DNA of 64,000 nt from the NCBI GenBank assembly GCA_018700895.1, contig JABIUV010000026.1:62001-126000 (forward strand). The letters run 5' to 3'. The notes beneath the pieces were generated by a model that did no database searches, was not told the DNA's origin, and worked only from the letters and a program-made list of their open reading frames with translations. This document shows positions 30,901 through 41,708 of the stretch, in pieces. Origin of the DNA: Bacteroidota bacterium. GTDB lineage: Bacteria; Bacteroidota; Bacteroidia; NS11-12g; UBA9320. Position 1 is the first letter of the stretch. Each line of letters begins with the position of its first letter. A program made the translations under genes and the position numbers.

Positions 30901-31741
30901 AAATAGTTTGATAGCTAAAGTACTTACCAATTACAAAGCTAAGTACACAGAAATATCTACTACATACAAGCGTGAGCAATTCAGTATTAGTGTAGGAGAT
31001 GAGCTTCCAACAGGAATATTAAAACTTGCCAAAATATATCTTGCTAAGAAGCGTAAGCTCAAAGTAGGAGATAAGATGGCTGGTCGTCACGGTAACAAAG
31101 GTATCGTAGCTAAGATAGTACCAGAAGAGGATATGCCTTACTTAGAGGATGGAACACCTGTAGAGATTGTTCTTAATCCACTAGGTGTACCTTCTCGTAT
31201 GAACTTGGGTCAGATATATGAGACCGTACTTGGATGGGCTGGACAAGAGCTAGGGTTAAACTTCGCTACTCCAATCTTTGACGGTGCTACAGAAGAAGAT
31301 ATCGATGGAAAAATTGAGGAAGCTAAATTACCTCAGTTTGGTTCTGCACAATTGTATAACGGATTGACAGGAGAGCAATTTCACCAACGTACTACAGTAG
31401 GTATAATGTATATGCTTAAACTGGGTCATATGGTAGATGATAAGATGCACTCACGTTCGATCGGGCCATACTCACTTATTACCCAGCAGCCGCTTGGTGG
31501 TAAGGCACAGTTTGGTGGCCAGCGTTTCGGTGAGATGGAGGTTTGGGCACTTGAGGCATTCGGTGCGGCCAACATACTACGTGAAATATTGACAGTGAAG
31601 TCTGATGATATAGTAGGTAGAGCTAAGGCGTATGAGGCGATAGTAAAAGGTGAAAATATGGTGGAGCCAGGATTGCCTGAGTCATTCAACGTATTACTTC
31701 ACGAATTGAGAGGTTTGGGTATAGAAATAACCTTTGATTAA
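27935..31741 (+). CDS. rpoB: DNA-directed RNA polymerase subunit beta (TTG start)
   Basis: 1268 aa; canonical RpoB motifs ([42 protein letters not shown]). Confidence 0.99.
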   Translation: MSSKYNERINFGRIAKVIDYPDFLDVQLKSFQEFFQLQTSSEDRKFEGLFKVFSENFPITDTRNIFVLEFLDYFVDPPRYTIQECIERGLTHAVPLKAKLKLSCNDAEHEDFETVVQDVYLGTLPYMTPTGSFIINGAERVIVSQLHRSPGVFFGQSYHTNGTKLYSARIIPFKGSWIEFATDVNNVMYAYIDRKKKFPVTTLLRAIGYETDKDILDLFGLAEEVKVTKAGLKKIMGRRLAARVLRSWIEDFVDEDTGEVVSIERNEVVIERDTVLEEAHMEEIIESGVKTIILSKENDDKNDFQIILNTLQKDTSNSGKEAVEHIYRQLRNTDPPDEETARGIIERLFFSDKRYDLGEVGRYRINKKLGFGAEKENRVLTNEDIISIIQYLIELVNSRTDVDDIDHLSNRRVRTVGEQLYNQFGVGLARMARTIRERMNIRDNEVFTPTDLVNARTLSSVINSFFGTNQLSQFMDQTNPLAEVTHKRRMSALGPGGLSRERAGFEVRDVHYTHYGRLCTIETPEGPNIGLISSLCVHAKINNLGFIETPYRKVENGKIKIDEDVVYLSAEEEDNNVIAQANSPFDKKGNLTNNLVKARFEGDFPIEDKKKINYMDVAPNQIVSIAASLIPFLEHDDANRALMGSNMQRQAVPIMNPEAPIVGTGLEAQVAKDSRTQLLAEGTGTVEYVDADEIRIKYDLTDDDMLASFIGDTKSYYLTKFRRTNQNMTVNLRPLVVKGDKVVNGQVLSEGYGTQGGELALGRNLKVAFMPWQGYNFEDAIVISEKVVKDDYFTSIHITEHDVEVRDTKRGIEELTNDIPNVSEEATKNLDENGLIRVGARIKEGDILIGKITPKGESEPSPEEKLLRAIFGDKAGDVKDASLKATPSKEGVVVAKQLFVRRKKDRANKAEDKTKLTKLENEHLGELDKLRALLLEKLYKIVSGKTSAGVQNVYYEDVIPKGTKFTLKNLATIDFATVSYNNWTSDNAKNSLIAKVLTNYKAKYTEISTTYKREQFSISVGDELPTGILKLAKIYLAKKRKLKVGDKMAGRHGNKGIVAKIVPEEDMPYLEDGTPVEIVLNPLGVPSRMNLGQIYETVLGWAGQELGLNFATPIFDGATEEDIDGKIEEAKLPQFGSAQLYNGLTGEQFHQRTTVGIMYMLKLGHMVDDKMHSRSIGPYSLITQQPLGGKAQFGGQRFGEMEVWALEAFGAANILREILTVKSDDIVGRAKAYEAIVKGENMVEPGLPESFNVLLHELRGLGIEITFD

Positions 31742-31763
31742 TTAAAATTTTAAATTAGAAAAA

Positions 31764-34700
31764 ATGTCAAACAAAAAGGATGTAAAAATAAAGTCTAATT
31801 TTAAGAAACTTAGAATTGGGTTGTCATCTCCAGAGGTTGTTTTGCAACGCTCTTTTGGTGAAGTTACTAAGCCTGAAACTATAAACTACAGATCATATAA
31901 GCCTGAAATGGGTGGTCTATTCTGCGAAAGAATATTTGGCCCTGTGAAGGATTATGAGTGTCACTGTGGTAAGTACAAAAGAATTAGATACAAAGGCATT
32001 GTATGTGATAGATGTGGGGTAGAAGTTACCGAGAAAAAAGTGCGTAGAGAACGAATGGGCCACATAGAGCTTGTTGTACCTATCGTACATATCTGGTACT
32101 TTAAGTCTTTACCTAATAAGATTGGTTACCTTATCGGTTTGCCTTCCAAAAAGCTTGAGATGATTGTATACTATGAGCGATACATCGTTATACAAGCAGG
32201 TCTAAAAGAAGCAGATGGTGTAAACTATCTTGACTTTTTAACAGAGGAGGAGTACTTGGATATACTTGATACACTTCCAAAAGAAAATCAATATCTCGAT
32301 GATAATGATCCTAATAAGTTCATTGCCAAAATGGGTGGTGAAGCAATATGGGATTTGTTATCTCGACTAGATTTAGACGGTCTTTCATTTAGCTTAAGAC
32401 ACCAAGCGGCCAATGAAACGTCACAGCAACGTAAAAATGAAGCACTTAAACGTCTTAACGTTATAGAAGGTTTCAGGGCATCTACTAAGACAGGTGAGAA
32501 CAAGCCTGAGTGGATGATAATGAAAATGCTTCCGGTTATTCCACCTGAGCTAAGACCACTAGTTCCTTTGGACGGAGGTAGATTCGCAACTTCTGATTTG
32601 AATGATCTCTACAGACGAGTTATCATCAGAAATAACAGATTGAAACGTCTTATGGAGATAAAAGCTCCTGAGGTAATTTTAAGAAACGAGAAACGGATGC
32701 TTCAAGAAGCCGTAGACTCATTGCTCGATAACACTAGACGTGCCAATGCTGTAAAGGCAAACGGTAATCGTCCACTGAAATCATTGAGTGATATGCTCAA
32801 AGGTAAGCAAGGTCGTTTCCGTCAAAACTTACTTGGTAAACGTGTGGATTACTCAGGTCGTTCTGTTATCGTAGTAGGGCCAAACTTGAAATTACACGAG
32901 TGTGGATTGCCTAAGGGAATGGCTGCTGAGCTATTCAAACCATTTATCATCAGAAAACTGATAGAGCGTGGTATTGTAAAAACAGTAAAATCAGCGAAGA
33001 AGATTGTAGATCGTAAAGAGCCGGTAATCTGGGAAATATTGGAGAACATACTAAAAGGTCATCCGATACTACTAAACCGTGCCCCAACGTTGCACAGACT
33101 AGGTATTCAGTCATTTCAGCCCAGACTAGTAGAGGGTAAGGCAATACGTCTTCACCCATTAGTTTGTACTGGTTTTAACGCGGATTTTGACGGTGACCAG
33201 ATGGCGGTACACGTACCTCTTGGTAACGCTGCAATTCTTGAGGCTCAAATATTGATGCTTGCTTCTCACAATATCCTAAACCCTGCAAACGGTGCTCCAA
33301 TAGCCGTACCATCGCAGGATATGGTTTTGGGTCTTTATTATATGACCAAGCAGAGAAGATCTACCAAAACTGAGAAAGTGCAAGGTGAAGGCCTTACATT
33401 CTATTCATTTGAAGAAGTAGAAATAGCTTACAACGAAGGAAGAGCAAACTTGAATGCCGTAGTTAAAGTAAAGGCTAAGGTGAAAAAAGATGGTAAGTTA
33501 GTAGATGAAATTATCGAAACTTCTGTAGGACGTGTTATCTTTAACAAAAACGTTCCAGAAGAAATAGGTTTTATCAATACATTATTAACCAAAAAATCGC
33601 TTAGAGATATCATCGGTAGATTAATAAAAGAAGCCGGCGTAGCTAAGACTGCTAAGTTCTTAGATGCAATTAAAGAATTAGGGTTCTATTATGCATTTAG
33701 AGGTGGATTGTCATTCAATATTTCTCACGTATTAGTACCTCAAGCCAAAACAGAATTGGTAGAGTCTGCACGTAAGGAAGTAGAAGAAATCACTTTTAAC
33801 TATGAGAATGGTCTTATAACTAACAATGAGCGTTATAACCAGGTTATTGATATTTGGACGAGAATAAACTCTAAGGTAGCCGATGCACTTCTTCATGATA
33901 TTGCAACGGATGACCAAGGTTTTAATCCAATATATATGATGCTTGACTCTGGAGCAAGGGGTTCTAAAGAGCAAATTCGTCAGCTAGGCGGTATGAGGGG
34001 GCTTATGGCTAAGCCGCAGAAAAAACTGGGTACTGCTGGTACGGGTGAGATTATTGAAAATCCGATTCTTTCTAACTTTAGAGAGGGACTTTCTATCCTT
34101 GAGTACTTTATATCTACTCACGGTGCTCGTAAAGGTCTTGCTGATACGGCACTTAAAACGGCAGATGCGGGTTACTTAACCCGACGACTTCACGACGTAG
34201 CACAAGACGTTGTCGTTACAATTGACGATTGTGGTACACTACGTGGTTTTGAGGTGGCTACCTTGAAAGAGAACGATATGGTAATCGATAGCTTGTATGA
34301 TAGAATAGTAGGTAGATCATCGCTACTTGATATTCATCACCCAGAAACGGATGAAATCATTTTAGAAGCTGGAGAAGATATCAATGAAGATATAGCCCAA
34401 CTAGTGATAGATGCAGGCATAGAGACCGTTCAGATACGCTCGGTTATGACGTGTGAGTCTAAGCGTGGTGTATGTGCTAAGTGCTACGGTAGAAACTTGG
34501 CAACAGGTAGAGCCGTACAAGCTGGAGAGGCTGTCGGAGTAATTGCGGCACAATCTATTGGTGAGCCGGGTACACAGTTAACTCTGCGTACATTCCACGT
34601 GGGTGGTACGGCATCTAATATTGCTCAGGATTCACAACTCCGATCACGTTACAAGTGTGTAGCTGAGTTTGATGAGGTGAAAACAGTGCCAGGTAAGGAT

Positions 34701-36083
34701 GCTAATGGTGAAGATGTAGGAATCGTAGTAGGACGTTCGGGTGAGGTTAAATTTATTGATCAAAAATCGAAAGAAGTACTTGCGGTAAATAACATACCTT
34801 ACGGCTCATTCTTATACATTAAAGATAAAGCAAAACTCAAGAAAGATGATAAAATCTGTGCTTGGGATCCATATAATGCTGTGATTCTTTCTGACCTTGA
34901 TGGTAAGGTAGAATTTGTAGACCTTAAAGAAGGCGTCTCGTTTACTATTGAGATGGACGAGGCTACGGGATATAAAGAGAAAGTAGTAACAGATAGTAGA
35001 GATAAGAAAATTAATCCAGCCATCCATATTATTGGTAAGAAGGGAGAAATTCTAAAAGAACTAAACGTACCGGTAGGTGCTCACCTTTCTGTAGAAGAAG
35101 GTGATAAAGTTACTGCAGGTGCTATCATTGCTAAAATACCAAGAGTAGTTGGTAAGACAAGTGATATTACAGGTGGTCTACCAAGGGTGACTGAGCTATT
35201 TGAAGCTCGTAACCCTTCTAACCCAGCAGTAGTGTCTGAGATAGACGGGGTTGTAACTTACGGAGGAATCAAGCGTGGTAATCGTGAGGTTACTATTGAG
35301 TCTAAAGAAGGTATCTCCAAGAAATATCTTATCTCTTTGTCTAAGCACATCCTTGTTCAAGATGGCGATTTTGTAAGAGCGGGTACACCGTTATCAGACG
35401 GTTCTATCACTCCACAAGATATCTTGTCCATTGAAGGTATTAGTGCAGTACAGAATTATATTGTTAATGGAATTCAAGAAGTATACAGACTTCAGGGTGT
35501 GAAGATTAACGATAAGCATATTGAGGTTATCATCAAGCAAATGATGCAGAAAGTTTCGGTAATAGAGGCTGGTGATACTAAATTCTTAGAAGGAAGTGCT
35601 GTTAACAAAATAGACTTCAAAGAAGAGAATGATAAACTATATGATAAGCGTGTAGTAACTGAGGCAGGTGATTCTAATGAGGTGAAACCAGGTGAGATTA
35701 TATCATTACGTAGGTTGAGAGATTTAAACTCTTCATTGAAACGTAAGGATATGAAACCAATAGAAGTAAGAGAAGCTCTTACGGCTACATCTGGACCGCT
35801 GCTACAGGGTATCACTAAGTCATCTCTTGGAACGTACAGCTTTATGTCTGCTGCGTCATTCCAGGAGACTACAAAGGTGCTTAACGAGGCAGCTATTGCA
35901 GGTAAAGAAGATCATATGTTAGGTTTGAAAGAAAACGTAATAGTTGGTCACCTAATACCGGCAGGTACGGGTCTCAGAGCTTACGAGAACTTGGTAGTTG
36001 GCTCTCAAGAGGAGTTTGACTTACTCAAGGCTGCTCGTGAGGAGGCATCTGCTGAACCAACAGAATCAGCGATAGAAGCTTAA
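31764..36083 (+). CDS. rpoC: DNA-directed RNA polymerase subunit beta'
   Basis: 1439 aa; [12 protein letters not shown] active-site motif. Confidence 0.99.
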   Translation: MSNKKDVKIKSNFKKLRIGLSSPEVVLQRSFGEVTKPETINYRSYKPEMGGLFCERIFGPVKDYECHCGKYKRIRYKGIVCDRCGVEVTEKKVRRERMGHIELVVPIVHIWYFKSLPNKIGYLIGLPSKKLEMIVYYERYIVIQAGLKEADGVNYLDFLTEEEYLDILDTLPKENQYLDDNDPNKFIAKMGGEAIWDLLSRLDLDGLSFSLRHQAANETSQQRKNEALKRLNVIEGFRASTKTGENKPEWMIMKMLPVIPPELRPLVPLDGGRFATSDLNDLYRRVIIRNNRLKRLMEIKAPEVILRNEKRMLQEAVDSLLDNTRRANAVKANGNRPLKSLSDMLKGKQGRFRQNLLGKRVDYSGRSVIVVGPNLKLHECGLPKGMAAELFKPFIIRKLIERGIVKTVKSAKKIVDRKEPVIWEILENILKGHPILLNRAPTLHRLGIQSFQPRLVEGKAIRLHPLVCTGFNADFDGDQMAVHVPLGNAAILEAQILMLASHNILNPANGAPIAVPSQDMVLGLYYMTKQRRSTKTEKVQGEGLTFYSFEEVEIAYNEGRANLNAVVKVKAKVKKDGKLVDEIIETSVGRVIFNKNVPEEIGFINTLLTKKSLRDIIGRLIKEAGVAKTAKFLDAIKELGFYYAFRGGLSFNISHVLVPQAKTELVESARKEVEEITFNYENGLITNNERYNQVIDIWTRINSKVADALLHDIATDDQGFNPIYMMLDSGARGSKEQIRQLGGMRGLMAKPQKKLGTAGTGEIIENPILSNFREGLSILEYFISTHGARKGLADTALKTADAGYLTRRLHDVAQDVVVTIDDCGTLRGFEVATLKENDMVIDSLYDRIVGRSSLLDIHHPETDEIILEAGEDINEDIAQLVIDAGIETVQIRSVMTCESKRGVCAKCYGRNLATGRAVQAGEAVGVIAAQSIGEPGTQLTLRTFHVGGTASNIAQDSQLRSRYKCVAEFDEVKTVPGKDANGEDVGIVVGRSGEVKFIDQKSKEVLAVNNIPYGSFLYIKDKAKLKKDDKICAWDPYNAVILSDLDGKVEFVDLKEGVSFTIEMDEATGYKEKVVTDSRDKKINPAIHIIGKKGEILKELNVPVGAHLSVEEGDKVTAGAIIAKIPRVVGKTSDITGGLPRVTELFEARNPSNPAVVSEIDGVVTYGGIKRGNREVTIESKEGISKKYLISLSKHILVQDGDFVRAGTPLSDGSITPQDILSIEGISAVQNYIVNGIQEVYRLQGVKINDKHIEVIIKQMMQKVSVIEAGDTKFLEGSAVNKIDFKEENDKLYDKRVVTEAGDSNEVKPGEIISLRRLRDLNSSLKRKDMKPIEVREALTATSGPLLQGITKSSLGTYSFMSAASFQETTKVLNEAAIAGKEDHMLGLKENVIVGHLIPAGTGLRAYENLVVGSQEEFDLLKAAREEASAEPTESAIEA

Positions 36084-36108
36084 GCGACTTAAGACAATCA
36101 AATATTAG

Positions 36109-36141
36109 AAGAGCGGTAAAGTAATTTGCCGCTCTTTTTTT
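36109..36141 (+). terminator. Intrinsic terminator after rpoC
   Basis: aagagcggtaaa-gtaa-tttgccgctctt (one GU pair) followed by T-run. Confidence 0.9.
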
Positions 36142-36176
36142 GTGTTATTTACAATAAAAATTGCTTGCTTTGAACT

Positions 36177-36491
36177 ATGGCAGAACAAAACAAAGGCAAC
36201 CAGATAGATATAGAATTAACAGAAGATGTTGCAGATGGTATCTATTGCAATTTGGCAATCATATCACACTCCAACTCAGAGTTTGTGGTAGACTTTATCA
36301 GAATGCTGCCAGGAGTGCCCAAGGCCAAGGTGAAGAGTCGTATCGTACTCAGTGCACAACACGCCAAACGCCTACAAATGGCATTAACAGACAATATTGA
36401 TAAATACGAGGCTAACTTTGGTGAGATAAAAATGCAGGACAATGCTCCGCAATTTCCACCTATGAATTTTGGCCCAGCAGGAGAAGCTTAG
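36177..36491 (+). CDS. DUF3467 family protein
   Basis: IDIELTEDVADGIYCNLAIISHSNSEFVVDFIRMLPGVPKAKVKSRIVLSAQHAKRL. Confidence 0.85.
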   Translation: MAEQNKGNQIDIELTEDVADGIYCNLAIISHSNSEFVVDFIRMLPGVPKAKVKSRIVLSAQHAKRLQMALTDNIDKYEANFGEIKMQDNAPQFPPMNFGPAGEA

Positions 36492-37048
36492 TCTTTCAAC
36501 TTTTCGAGTAACGGTTGGAAGTAGGTGTCGAGTCGAATAAACTCAGGCTCTATCTCATACATTCGTTTTCCGATATCTTTAGATGCAGCAATGAGTTGTT
36601 CAATATCCGCCTTTTCGGTACGGTAGTAAGACTTGAATTCTTCTTTAGATAGTTTACCCGCTTTTAGGTCTTGTATTAAGTTTTCGAGTTGCGAGCTTAG
36701 CTCCACTTGTTCCTTCACATTAGCATCGTACTTGCCGCTGTTATAAGTATAAATCTTTTTCAGATTTTTATACTTAGATAGGTTGTCACCCAACTCTTTG
36801 CTCATGATTTTGGTATAATCATTCCTAAATGTACGTAAGGTAGTTTCTATATGCTCAGCTCGTAATTTGAATAAAGAAACATCCAGATTAAGGTTTTTTT
36901 CGTTTTCGTTCAGTAGTTCTTGTAGTTCTTCTACACGTTTTATTTCTTCGGTATGATTGATCATACACCCCGATAGTAAGACCGCAAAAATGAATACTGA
37001 TAGTGCGGAAATATATGTTTTATGAGAATAGCGATTAAATTTGAACAT
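36488..37048 (-). CDS. Putative lipoprotein with coiled-coil character
   Basis: Start at MFKFNRYSHK; lipobox FIFAVLLSGCMINH; charged helical body; ORF-track start upstream unlikely. Confidence 0.6.
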   Translation of the reverse strand: MFKFNRYSHKTYISALSVFIFAVLLSGCMINHTEEIKRVEELQELLNENEKNLNLDVSLFKLRAEHIETTLRTFRNDYTKIMSKELGDNLSKYKNLKKIYTYNSGKYDANVKEQVELSSQLENLIQDLKAGKLSKEEFKSYYRTEKADIEQLIAASKDIGKRMYEIEPEFIRLDTYFQPLLEKLKD

Positions 37049-38330
37049 CTTGGCAAAGAAAAGTGCAAATAGTGTAAAAAAGGTAAAGCGTTTTATTTTT
37101 TTGAAAGACGTGTTTACCATTGCCCTAAGTGCGTATGGTGGCCCCAATATGCATTTAGCCTTATACCAAAAGCGTTTGGTAGACGAGAAGCAGTACCTTA
37201 CTGCCGCGGAGCTTCTTGAGTTTTACTCCCTTTGCCAGATGCTACCCGGGCCAAGTAGTACCCAAACTCTTACGAGCATCGGCTACAAGTTTGGAGGTCC
37301 TTCCTTAGCGTTTCTTACGTTGTTGGTGTGGATACTTCCCGCTTTTATTCTGCTTACTTTGAGTGCGGTTTTTATCGGTGTTTTCCAAGATCAAGCATTG
37401 CGATACCTGCGGTTTGTGACACCTGTAGCTGTGGCTTTTGTATTGGTAGCAGGTATAAAGATGGTGCAGAAATCCATAAACAACAGACAAGGCTACTTAC
37501 TCGCTGGAATGGCCTTTGTCGTAACGGCTATGCTTAGGCATCCGTTAGATACGGTGGTCAACATGAAAACCCCTTGGATGTTTCCAGCCGTATTGCTCGT
37601 GGGAGGTGTTTTTTCATACTTTGATTTCAAGGGAACAGTGCAACGTCACGAACCCATAAAAGTGAAGTTCCCATGGACGTCACTTATTGCTTTTTTTGGT
37701 GTATTTATATTAGCAGGAGTATTAGTATCGGTAACTGATAATCGATTGGCGTTACTGTTTGAAAACTGCTACCGTTTTGGCAGTCTCGTTTTTGGTGGGG
37801 GTAATGTGCTTATTCCTATGATGTTGGAGCAGTTTGTGAATCACAATGCTTATATGTCCTCTGAGCAGTTTATCAATGGTGTAGGACTTGTGCAAGCCAT
37901 TCCTGGGCCCATCTTTACGATAGCCAGTTATACGGGTGCTACGGCTATGCAAGGATTCGGAGTGTTGCATCAAGTATTGGGGAGTTTTGTAAGTACTTTG
38001 GGGATCTTCTTGCCGGGGGCATTGCTCATTTTTTTTGTGTTTCCTATATGGAAAAAAATACGCACACATCCTATTGTAGTACGAGCATTACCTGGAGTGA
38101 TTGCTACTTCTTGCGGGTTGGTACTCGCAGCAGCATACTTAATGTTCCTCCCCGTAGGATTTAATTGGCTGGAAGAAGGAAGTTTCTTTTATACCAATAT
38201 TGACACGGTACATCCTGTCAATACGATGGAAATTTTCCTCATACTCGTTACGTCTATCTCATTGTTTTACACCAAGATAAAATCACCGTGGTATATTCTC
38301 ATAGCGATACTTTTCGGGGTTCTGATTTAA
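37041..38330 (+). CDS. chrA: Chromate transporter (ChrA family, two-domain); non-ATG start
   Basis: FTIALSAYGGPNMHLALYQKRLVDEKQYLTAAELLEFYSLCQMLPGPSSTQ; second domain FGGGNVLIPMMLEQFV...QAIPGPIFTIASY. Confidence 0.88.
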   Translation: MNILAKKSANSVKKVKRFIFLKDVFTIALSAYGGPNMHLALYQKRLVDEKQYLTAAELLEFYSLCQMLPGPSSTQTLTSIGYKFGGPSLAFLTLLVWILPAFILLTLSAVFIGVFQDQALRYLRFVTPVAVAFVLVAGIKMVQKSINNRQGYLLAGMAFVVTAMLRHPLDTVVNMKTPWMFPAVLLVGGVFSYFDFKGTVQRHEPIKVKFPWTSLIAFFGVFILAGVLVSVTDNRLALLFENCYRFGSLVFGGGNVLIPMMLEQFVNHNAYMSSEQFINGVGLVQAIPGPIFTIASYTGATAMQGFGVLHQVLGSFVSTLGIFLPGALLIFFVFPIWKKIRTHPIVVRALPGVIATSCGLVLAAAYLMFLPVGFNWLEEGSFFYTNIDTVHPVNTMEIFLILVTSISLFYTKIKSPWYILIAILFGVLI

Positions 38331-38335
38331 AAAAA

Positions 38336-38361
38336 AAGAGACCGCTTCTTTGCGGCCTCTT
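38336..38361 (-). terminator. Intrinsic terminator for the T9SS-CTD gene
   Basis: On minus strand aagaggccgc-aaagaa-gcggtctctt followed by T-run. Confidence 0.75.
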
Positions 38362-38382
38362 ACTCCAATAGGTTTAAAATCG

Positions 38383-39174
38383 TTACTGCTTTGATACTTT
38401 ACAGTAGGCTATGCTACCATCGTTCATTGTGCTCCTTACTGTGTATATACCTGTGGTTAGGTTGGTAAGATCGGCTATATTTTGATGACCACTCAGCACA
38501 ATTTGACCTGTTGTACTTGTAACGGTAAATGCAGCTGTATTTGCATCTAAAGTGATAAGTCCAGTGGTTGGATTAGGATAAATACTTGCTGGACTATCTA
38601 CTATTTTTTCTAGGGTTGCTGTACGTCCTCCAATAGTGAAATTATCAAAGTAGCTGATTGTCTCTTCACTTCTATCTCTGAAATCTGGGAATATCACTAA
38701 CTGGTCATAGGTCATATTTTCGTGATTTACGGTGGAGAAATCGAAGGTTAATTCTTCCCATTCATTGATTTTTGTATTGGCTACTTTAAGTTCACCTTTA
38801 GACCAACCTGTCGACGTGACAAGTTTTACACCAACGTCGCTCAGTACTGGTTTATATACCATTAGGGTAATTGTAGAGTTGGTTGCGTCTAGTTTATACT
38901 CTCCTATATCTGCTCCGTGCAGTGATTCACAACCAGCAAAAGGAGCCCCAGTTTGTCTACTCGTAAATTTCCCTACAGTATTACTGGTATTGATGCCGGA
39001 CTTGTCCGGGTTCTCTATGATTTCGAGTGGTGGGTTGTCGTCGTTTTCGAACGTGGTCCACGTCCAGTCAGCTCCATTTCCTTCTGTTTCAAAATCAATG
39101 GGCACACGTTGTGCTGATAGTGAGGTAGCTGTCAGTAGACAACCAAGTATGAATATGTTTTTCATTGGTTTCAA
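38383..39174 (-). CDS. Secreted putative glycan-binding protein with T9SS type A sorting domain
   Basis: Signal peptide; C-terminal SIYPNPTTGLITLDAN...LTTGIYTVRSTMNDGSIAYCKVSKQ; N-terminal module resembles the C-terminus of the lipoprotein at 53802-55154. Confidence 0.75.
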   Translation of the reverse strand: MKPMKNIFILGCLLTATSLSAQRVPIDFETEGNGADWTWTTFENDDNPPLEIIENPDKSGINTSNTVGKFTSRQTGAPFAGCESLHGADIGEYKLDATNSTITLMVYKPVLSDVGVKLVTSTGWSKGELKVANTKINEWEELTFDFSTVNHENMTYDQLVIFPDFRDRSEETISYFDNFTIGGRTATLEKIVDSPASIYPNPTTGLITLDANTAAFTVTSTTGQIVLSGHQNIADLTNLTTGIYTVRSTMNDGSIAYCKVSKQ

Positions 39175-39187
39175 AGCTACGCATAAT

Positions 39188-39206
39188 AAAGTGAGTTAGT
39201 CACTTT
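39188..39206. promoter_or_regulatory. Candidate operator palindrome upstream of the T9SS-CTD gene
   Basis: aaagtga-gttag-tcacttt perfect 7-bp inverted repeat, 13 nt upstream of start codon. Confidence 0.4.
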
Positions 39207-39287
39207 TTGGCCAAACATGACAGCGTAATTCTACAGCTTGTGTAGGAAACTTAAAGTGAAAAGTACCATAAGTGGGTTTTTAGATGT

Positions 39288-39311
39288 AAATGCGTGAACA
39301 TTCACGTATTT
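39288..39311. promoter_or_regulatory. Candidate autoregulatory operator of the NrtR-like regulator
   Basis: aaatgcgtgaa-ca-ttcacgtattt (10/11 matched), overlapping the -7 box tatttttg at 39307-39314. Confidence 0.55.
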
Positions 39312-39340
39312 TTGAGGTTACAAAGCTTCAACTGCAATTA

Positions 39341-40081
39341 ATGAACAAGAAAAATAAATATTTTCTCTCGGAGAATAATATCCCTTTCCAAGATTTTTTT
39401 CATTTTGGACTCTCGGCAGATTGTGCGGTGTTTGGGTATCATAATGGTGAAGTGCGTGTATTGCTTATAGAGCGTGATGCTGAGCCATTCAAGGGGCTAT
39501 GGGCTCTCCCCGGAGACTTGGTAGGGCTACATGAGGATTTGGACGAAGCCGCTGAAAAAATATTAAAGAATCTTACGGGCTTAGAAAATATTTTTATGGA
39601 ACAGTTTCACTCTTTTGCGGCTGTGGATAGACATCCCGCGGGAAGGGTTACTACGGTAGGGTACTACTCACTTGTAAAGAGTGACAACCACGAGCCAGCC
39701 GCATCATCTTGGGCCAAAAGCACCCAATGGTTTAATATTAACAATCTACCCAAACTTGCCTTTGACCACGAGTGTATTTTAGATAAAGGTATTCGGACTT
39801 TACAACGGCGTGTACTTTACCGCCCTGTAGGTTTTGAGTTATTGCCTGAGAAGTTTACCCTCGCTGAGTTGCAAGATTTGTATGAGGCATTACTAGGTAC
39901 CTCGTTTGACAAGCCCAACTTCCGCAAGAAGATATTGAGTATGGACTTATTAGTTCAGCTTAAAGAAGTGCAAACCAATGTATCGCATCGTCCAGCTAAG
40001 TTATTCAAATTTGATGAAACACGATACCGACAACTCCGTAAGGAAGGTTTCGCGTTCGACCTCAGTGTGAAGTCGGCGTAA
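39341..40081 (+). CDS. NrtR-like transcriptional regulator (degenerate NUDIX domain plus winged helix)
   Basis: LSADCAVFGYHNGEVRVLLIERDAEPFKGLWALPGDLV; C-terminal wHTH FTLAELQDLYEALLG...FRKKILSM; Nudix box lacks REUXEE. Confidence 0.82.
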   Translation: MNKKNKYFLSENNIPFQDFFHFGLSADCAVFGYHNGEVRVLLIERDAEPFKGLWALPGDLVGLHEDLDEAAEKILKNLTGLENIFMEQFHSFAAVDRHPAGRVTTVGYYSLVKSDNHEPAASSWAKSTQWFNINNLPKLAFDHECILDKGIRTLQRRVLYRPVGFELLPEKFTLAELQDLYEALLGTSFDKPNFRKKILSMDLLVQLKEVQTNVSHRPAKLFKFDETRYRQLRKEGFAFDLSVKSA

Positions 40082-40137
40082 ATATGTACTGGACCAGATT
40101 TGAAAGATAATCTAGCATCATATTTAGCTCAACGCAT

Positions 40138-40827
40138 ATGATAGATATCGCAGGTAAAAACGCATTCATCACAGGTTCAAGTAGGGGAGTAGGTCAGCAG
40201 ATAGCACTAGGATTGGCTCAACACGGCTGCAACATTATTCTACACGGTCGTACTGCGGAGAACTGTCAACAGTCTTGCCATTTGCTCGAACGATATGGTG
40301 TAAAGGTATATATCGTGCACGGAGATTTAGGGGAAGAGGTCCACGTACATCACGTCATAACTCAGGTAAAAGATTTGGGAATACCCGTAGACATATTGTA
40401 CAATAATGCTGCTATCATGTCTACGTATGAATCCGATATATGGGAACACTCTTGGGAAGCGTGGATGAAGAGTATGAAAACTAATGTATTTGCGATGTAC
40501 ACCCTTTGTGCTGCCTTTGTACCCCAAATGGATGAACAAGGCTTTGGTAGAGTAGTAAATTTGATATCGGGCATTCATCAAACACCAGAATTAGCTCCTT
40601 ATGGTGCATCTAAATGGGCAGCGATCAAACTCACAGAGGACTTAGCATCCAAATATGCTGATACCAATGTTAGGATAAATTCACTTGATCCGGGATGGTT
40701 ACGCACCGATATGGGAAGCCAAGAAGCTCCAAATCCTGTGGAAGCGGTATTGCCGGGGGCATTACAACCCGCACTATTAGCCAGTGACGGGCCTACAGGT
40801 AAGGCGTTTGAGGCGTTGGGTGCTTAA
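40138..40827 (+). CDS. Short-chain dehydrogenase/reductase
   Basis: NAFITGSSRGVGQQIA, LYNNAAIM, S-YGASK catalytic motif. Confidence 0.92.
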   Translation: MIDIAGKNAFITGSSRGVGQQIALGLAQHGCNIILHGRTAENCQQSCHLLERYGVKVYIVHGDLGEEVHVHHVITQVKDLGIPVDILYNNAAIMSTYESDIWEHSWEAWMKSMKTNVFAMYTLCAAFVPQMDEQGFGRVVNLISGIHQTPELAPYGASKWAAIKLTEDLASKYADTNVRINSLDPGWLRTDMGSQEAPNPVEAVLPGALQPALLASDGPTGKAFEALGA

Positions 40828-41708
40828 AATTTCGGTTTTTCATTTTTGTCCCATAATCCCCAATAGGCACCTACATCACCTTCATCTCCTGTTTTCCAAG
40901 ATTCATCAAAGGATGAGAAGTAGAACATTTCTATATCCTCACTCCTCGACCATTGTTGCGCATTGGTAAAGTACTTAAGGTAGTTATTCATAGATGCTTC
41001 TGCTCCTTCAAAAGCACCACCTTCACTCGGCCACCCGGTTTCGGTTATGATTACCCGTTTGCCATTTGCAGCACGTAGAGCCTGCTGATACATCTCCTTC
41101 ATATACAGGAATGAGTAGTCTATATGACAACCTTCCCAAAAAGGGTAACAGTTAGCCAAAATCACCTCACACGCATCGGCAAGAGCTGGACGTTCTGTGA
41201 ATTCATAGTACGCGTCTACATAGCCTACGGGCGTACCTGGTATTGCTAGTTTTACTTTGTCAATATATCCTATCAGTTGCTCTTCGGTAAGTTCTTTGCG
41301 ATAAAGAACCTCGTTACCTACTGCGGCTATATCTACATATCCTTGTTTCGCCAAGTTGATAAGCCCCTCAATTTCGCGTGTATTGGTTTCGGTATCGTCG
41401 TTAAGCCATGCACCCACTAGGGTGTTAATGCCATATTCTTTGGCCAAAGGTGGAATAAGCTCATTACCTTCTGTACATGAAAAAGTACGAATCCACCGAG
41501 TATGTGGTTTCAGAATTTCTAATCGTCTACGAATTTGTTTCTCGGTAATTTTGGCACCGGGCCTTTGTCCTTCTTCAAAAAGACTAAAACAAATGCCGTG
41601 CATTCCAGCTTGGAGTAGTTCTTTGGCGAGAATCTTATTGTCTCCAGATGAGTTGTGAAGCCCTTTGGCCGCTACCAACGACATCAATTTTTCTTGACGT
41701 TTAGACAT
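40824..41708 (-). CDS. Glycoside hydrolase family 17-like (beta-1,3-glucanase/glucosidase), no signal peptide
   Basis: VAAVGNE-type acid/base (IAAVGNEVLYR) and nucleophile VIITETGWPSEGG characteristic of GH17. Confidence 0.85.
   Translation of the reverse strand: MSKRQEKLMSLVAAKGLHNSSGDNKILAKELLQAGMHGICFSLFEEGQRPGAKITEKQIRRRLEILKPHTRWIRTFSCTEGNELIPPLAKEYGINTLVGAWLNDDTETNTREIEGLINLAKQGYVDIAAVGNEVLYRKELTEEQLIGYIDKVKLAIPGTPVGYVDAYYEFTERPALADACEVILANCYPFWEGCHIDYSFLYMKEMYQQALRAANGKRVIITETGWPSEGGAFEGAEASMNNYLKYFTNAQQWSRSEDIEMFYFSSFDESWKTGDEGDVGAYWGLWDKNEKPKF

Noticed and set aside
29636-30979. Several minus-strand ORFs (109, 149, 116, 80 aa) in rpoB
   Set aside because: Antisense shadow ORFs of a highly conserved gene; no recognisable domain.
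36161-36400. 79-aa plus-strand ORF
   Set aside because: Alternate frame of the DUF3467 gene at 36177-36491.
37328-38069. ORFs 37328-37537 (+) and 37752-38069 (-)
   Set aside because: Alternate-frame or antisense shadows of the chromate transporter.
40820-40830. Convergent SDR and GH17 stop codons overlapping (gcttaaaa)
   Set aside because: Compact convergent genes sharing TTAA stops are common; no further structure supports a special role.
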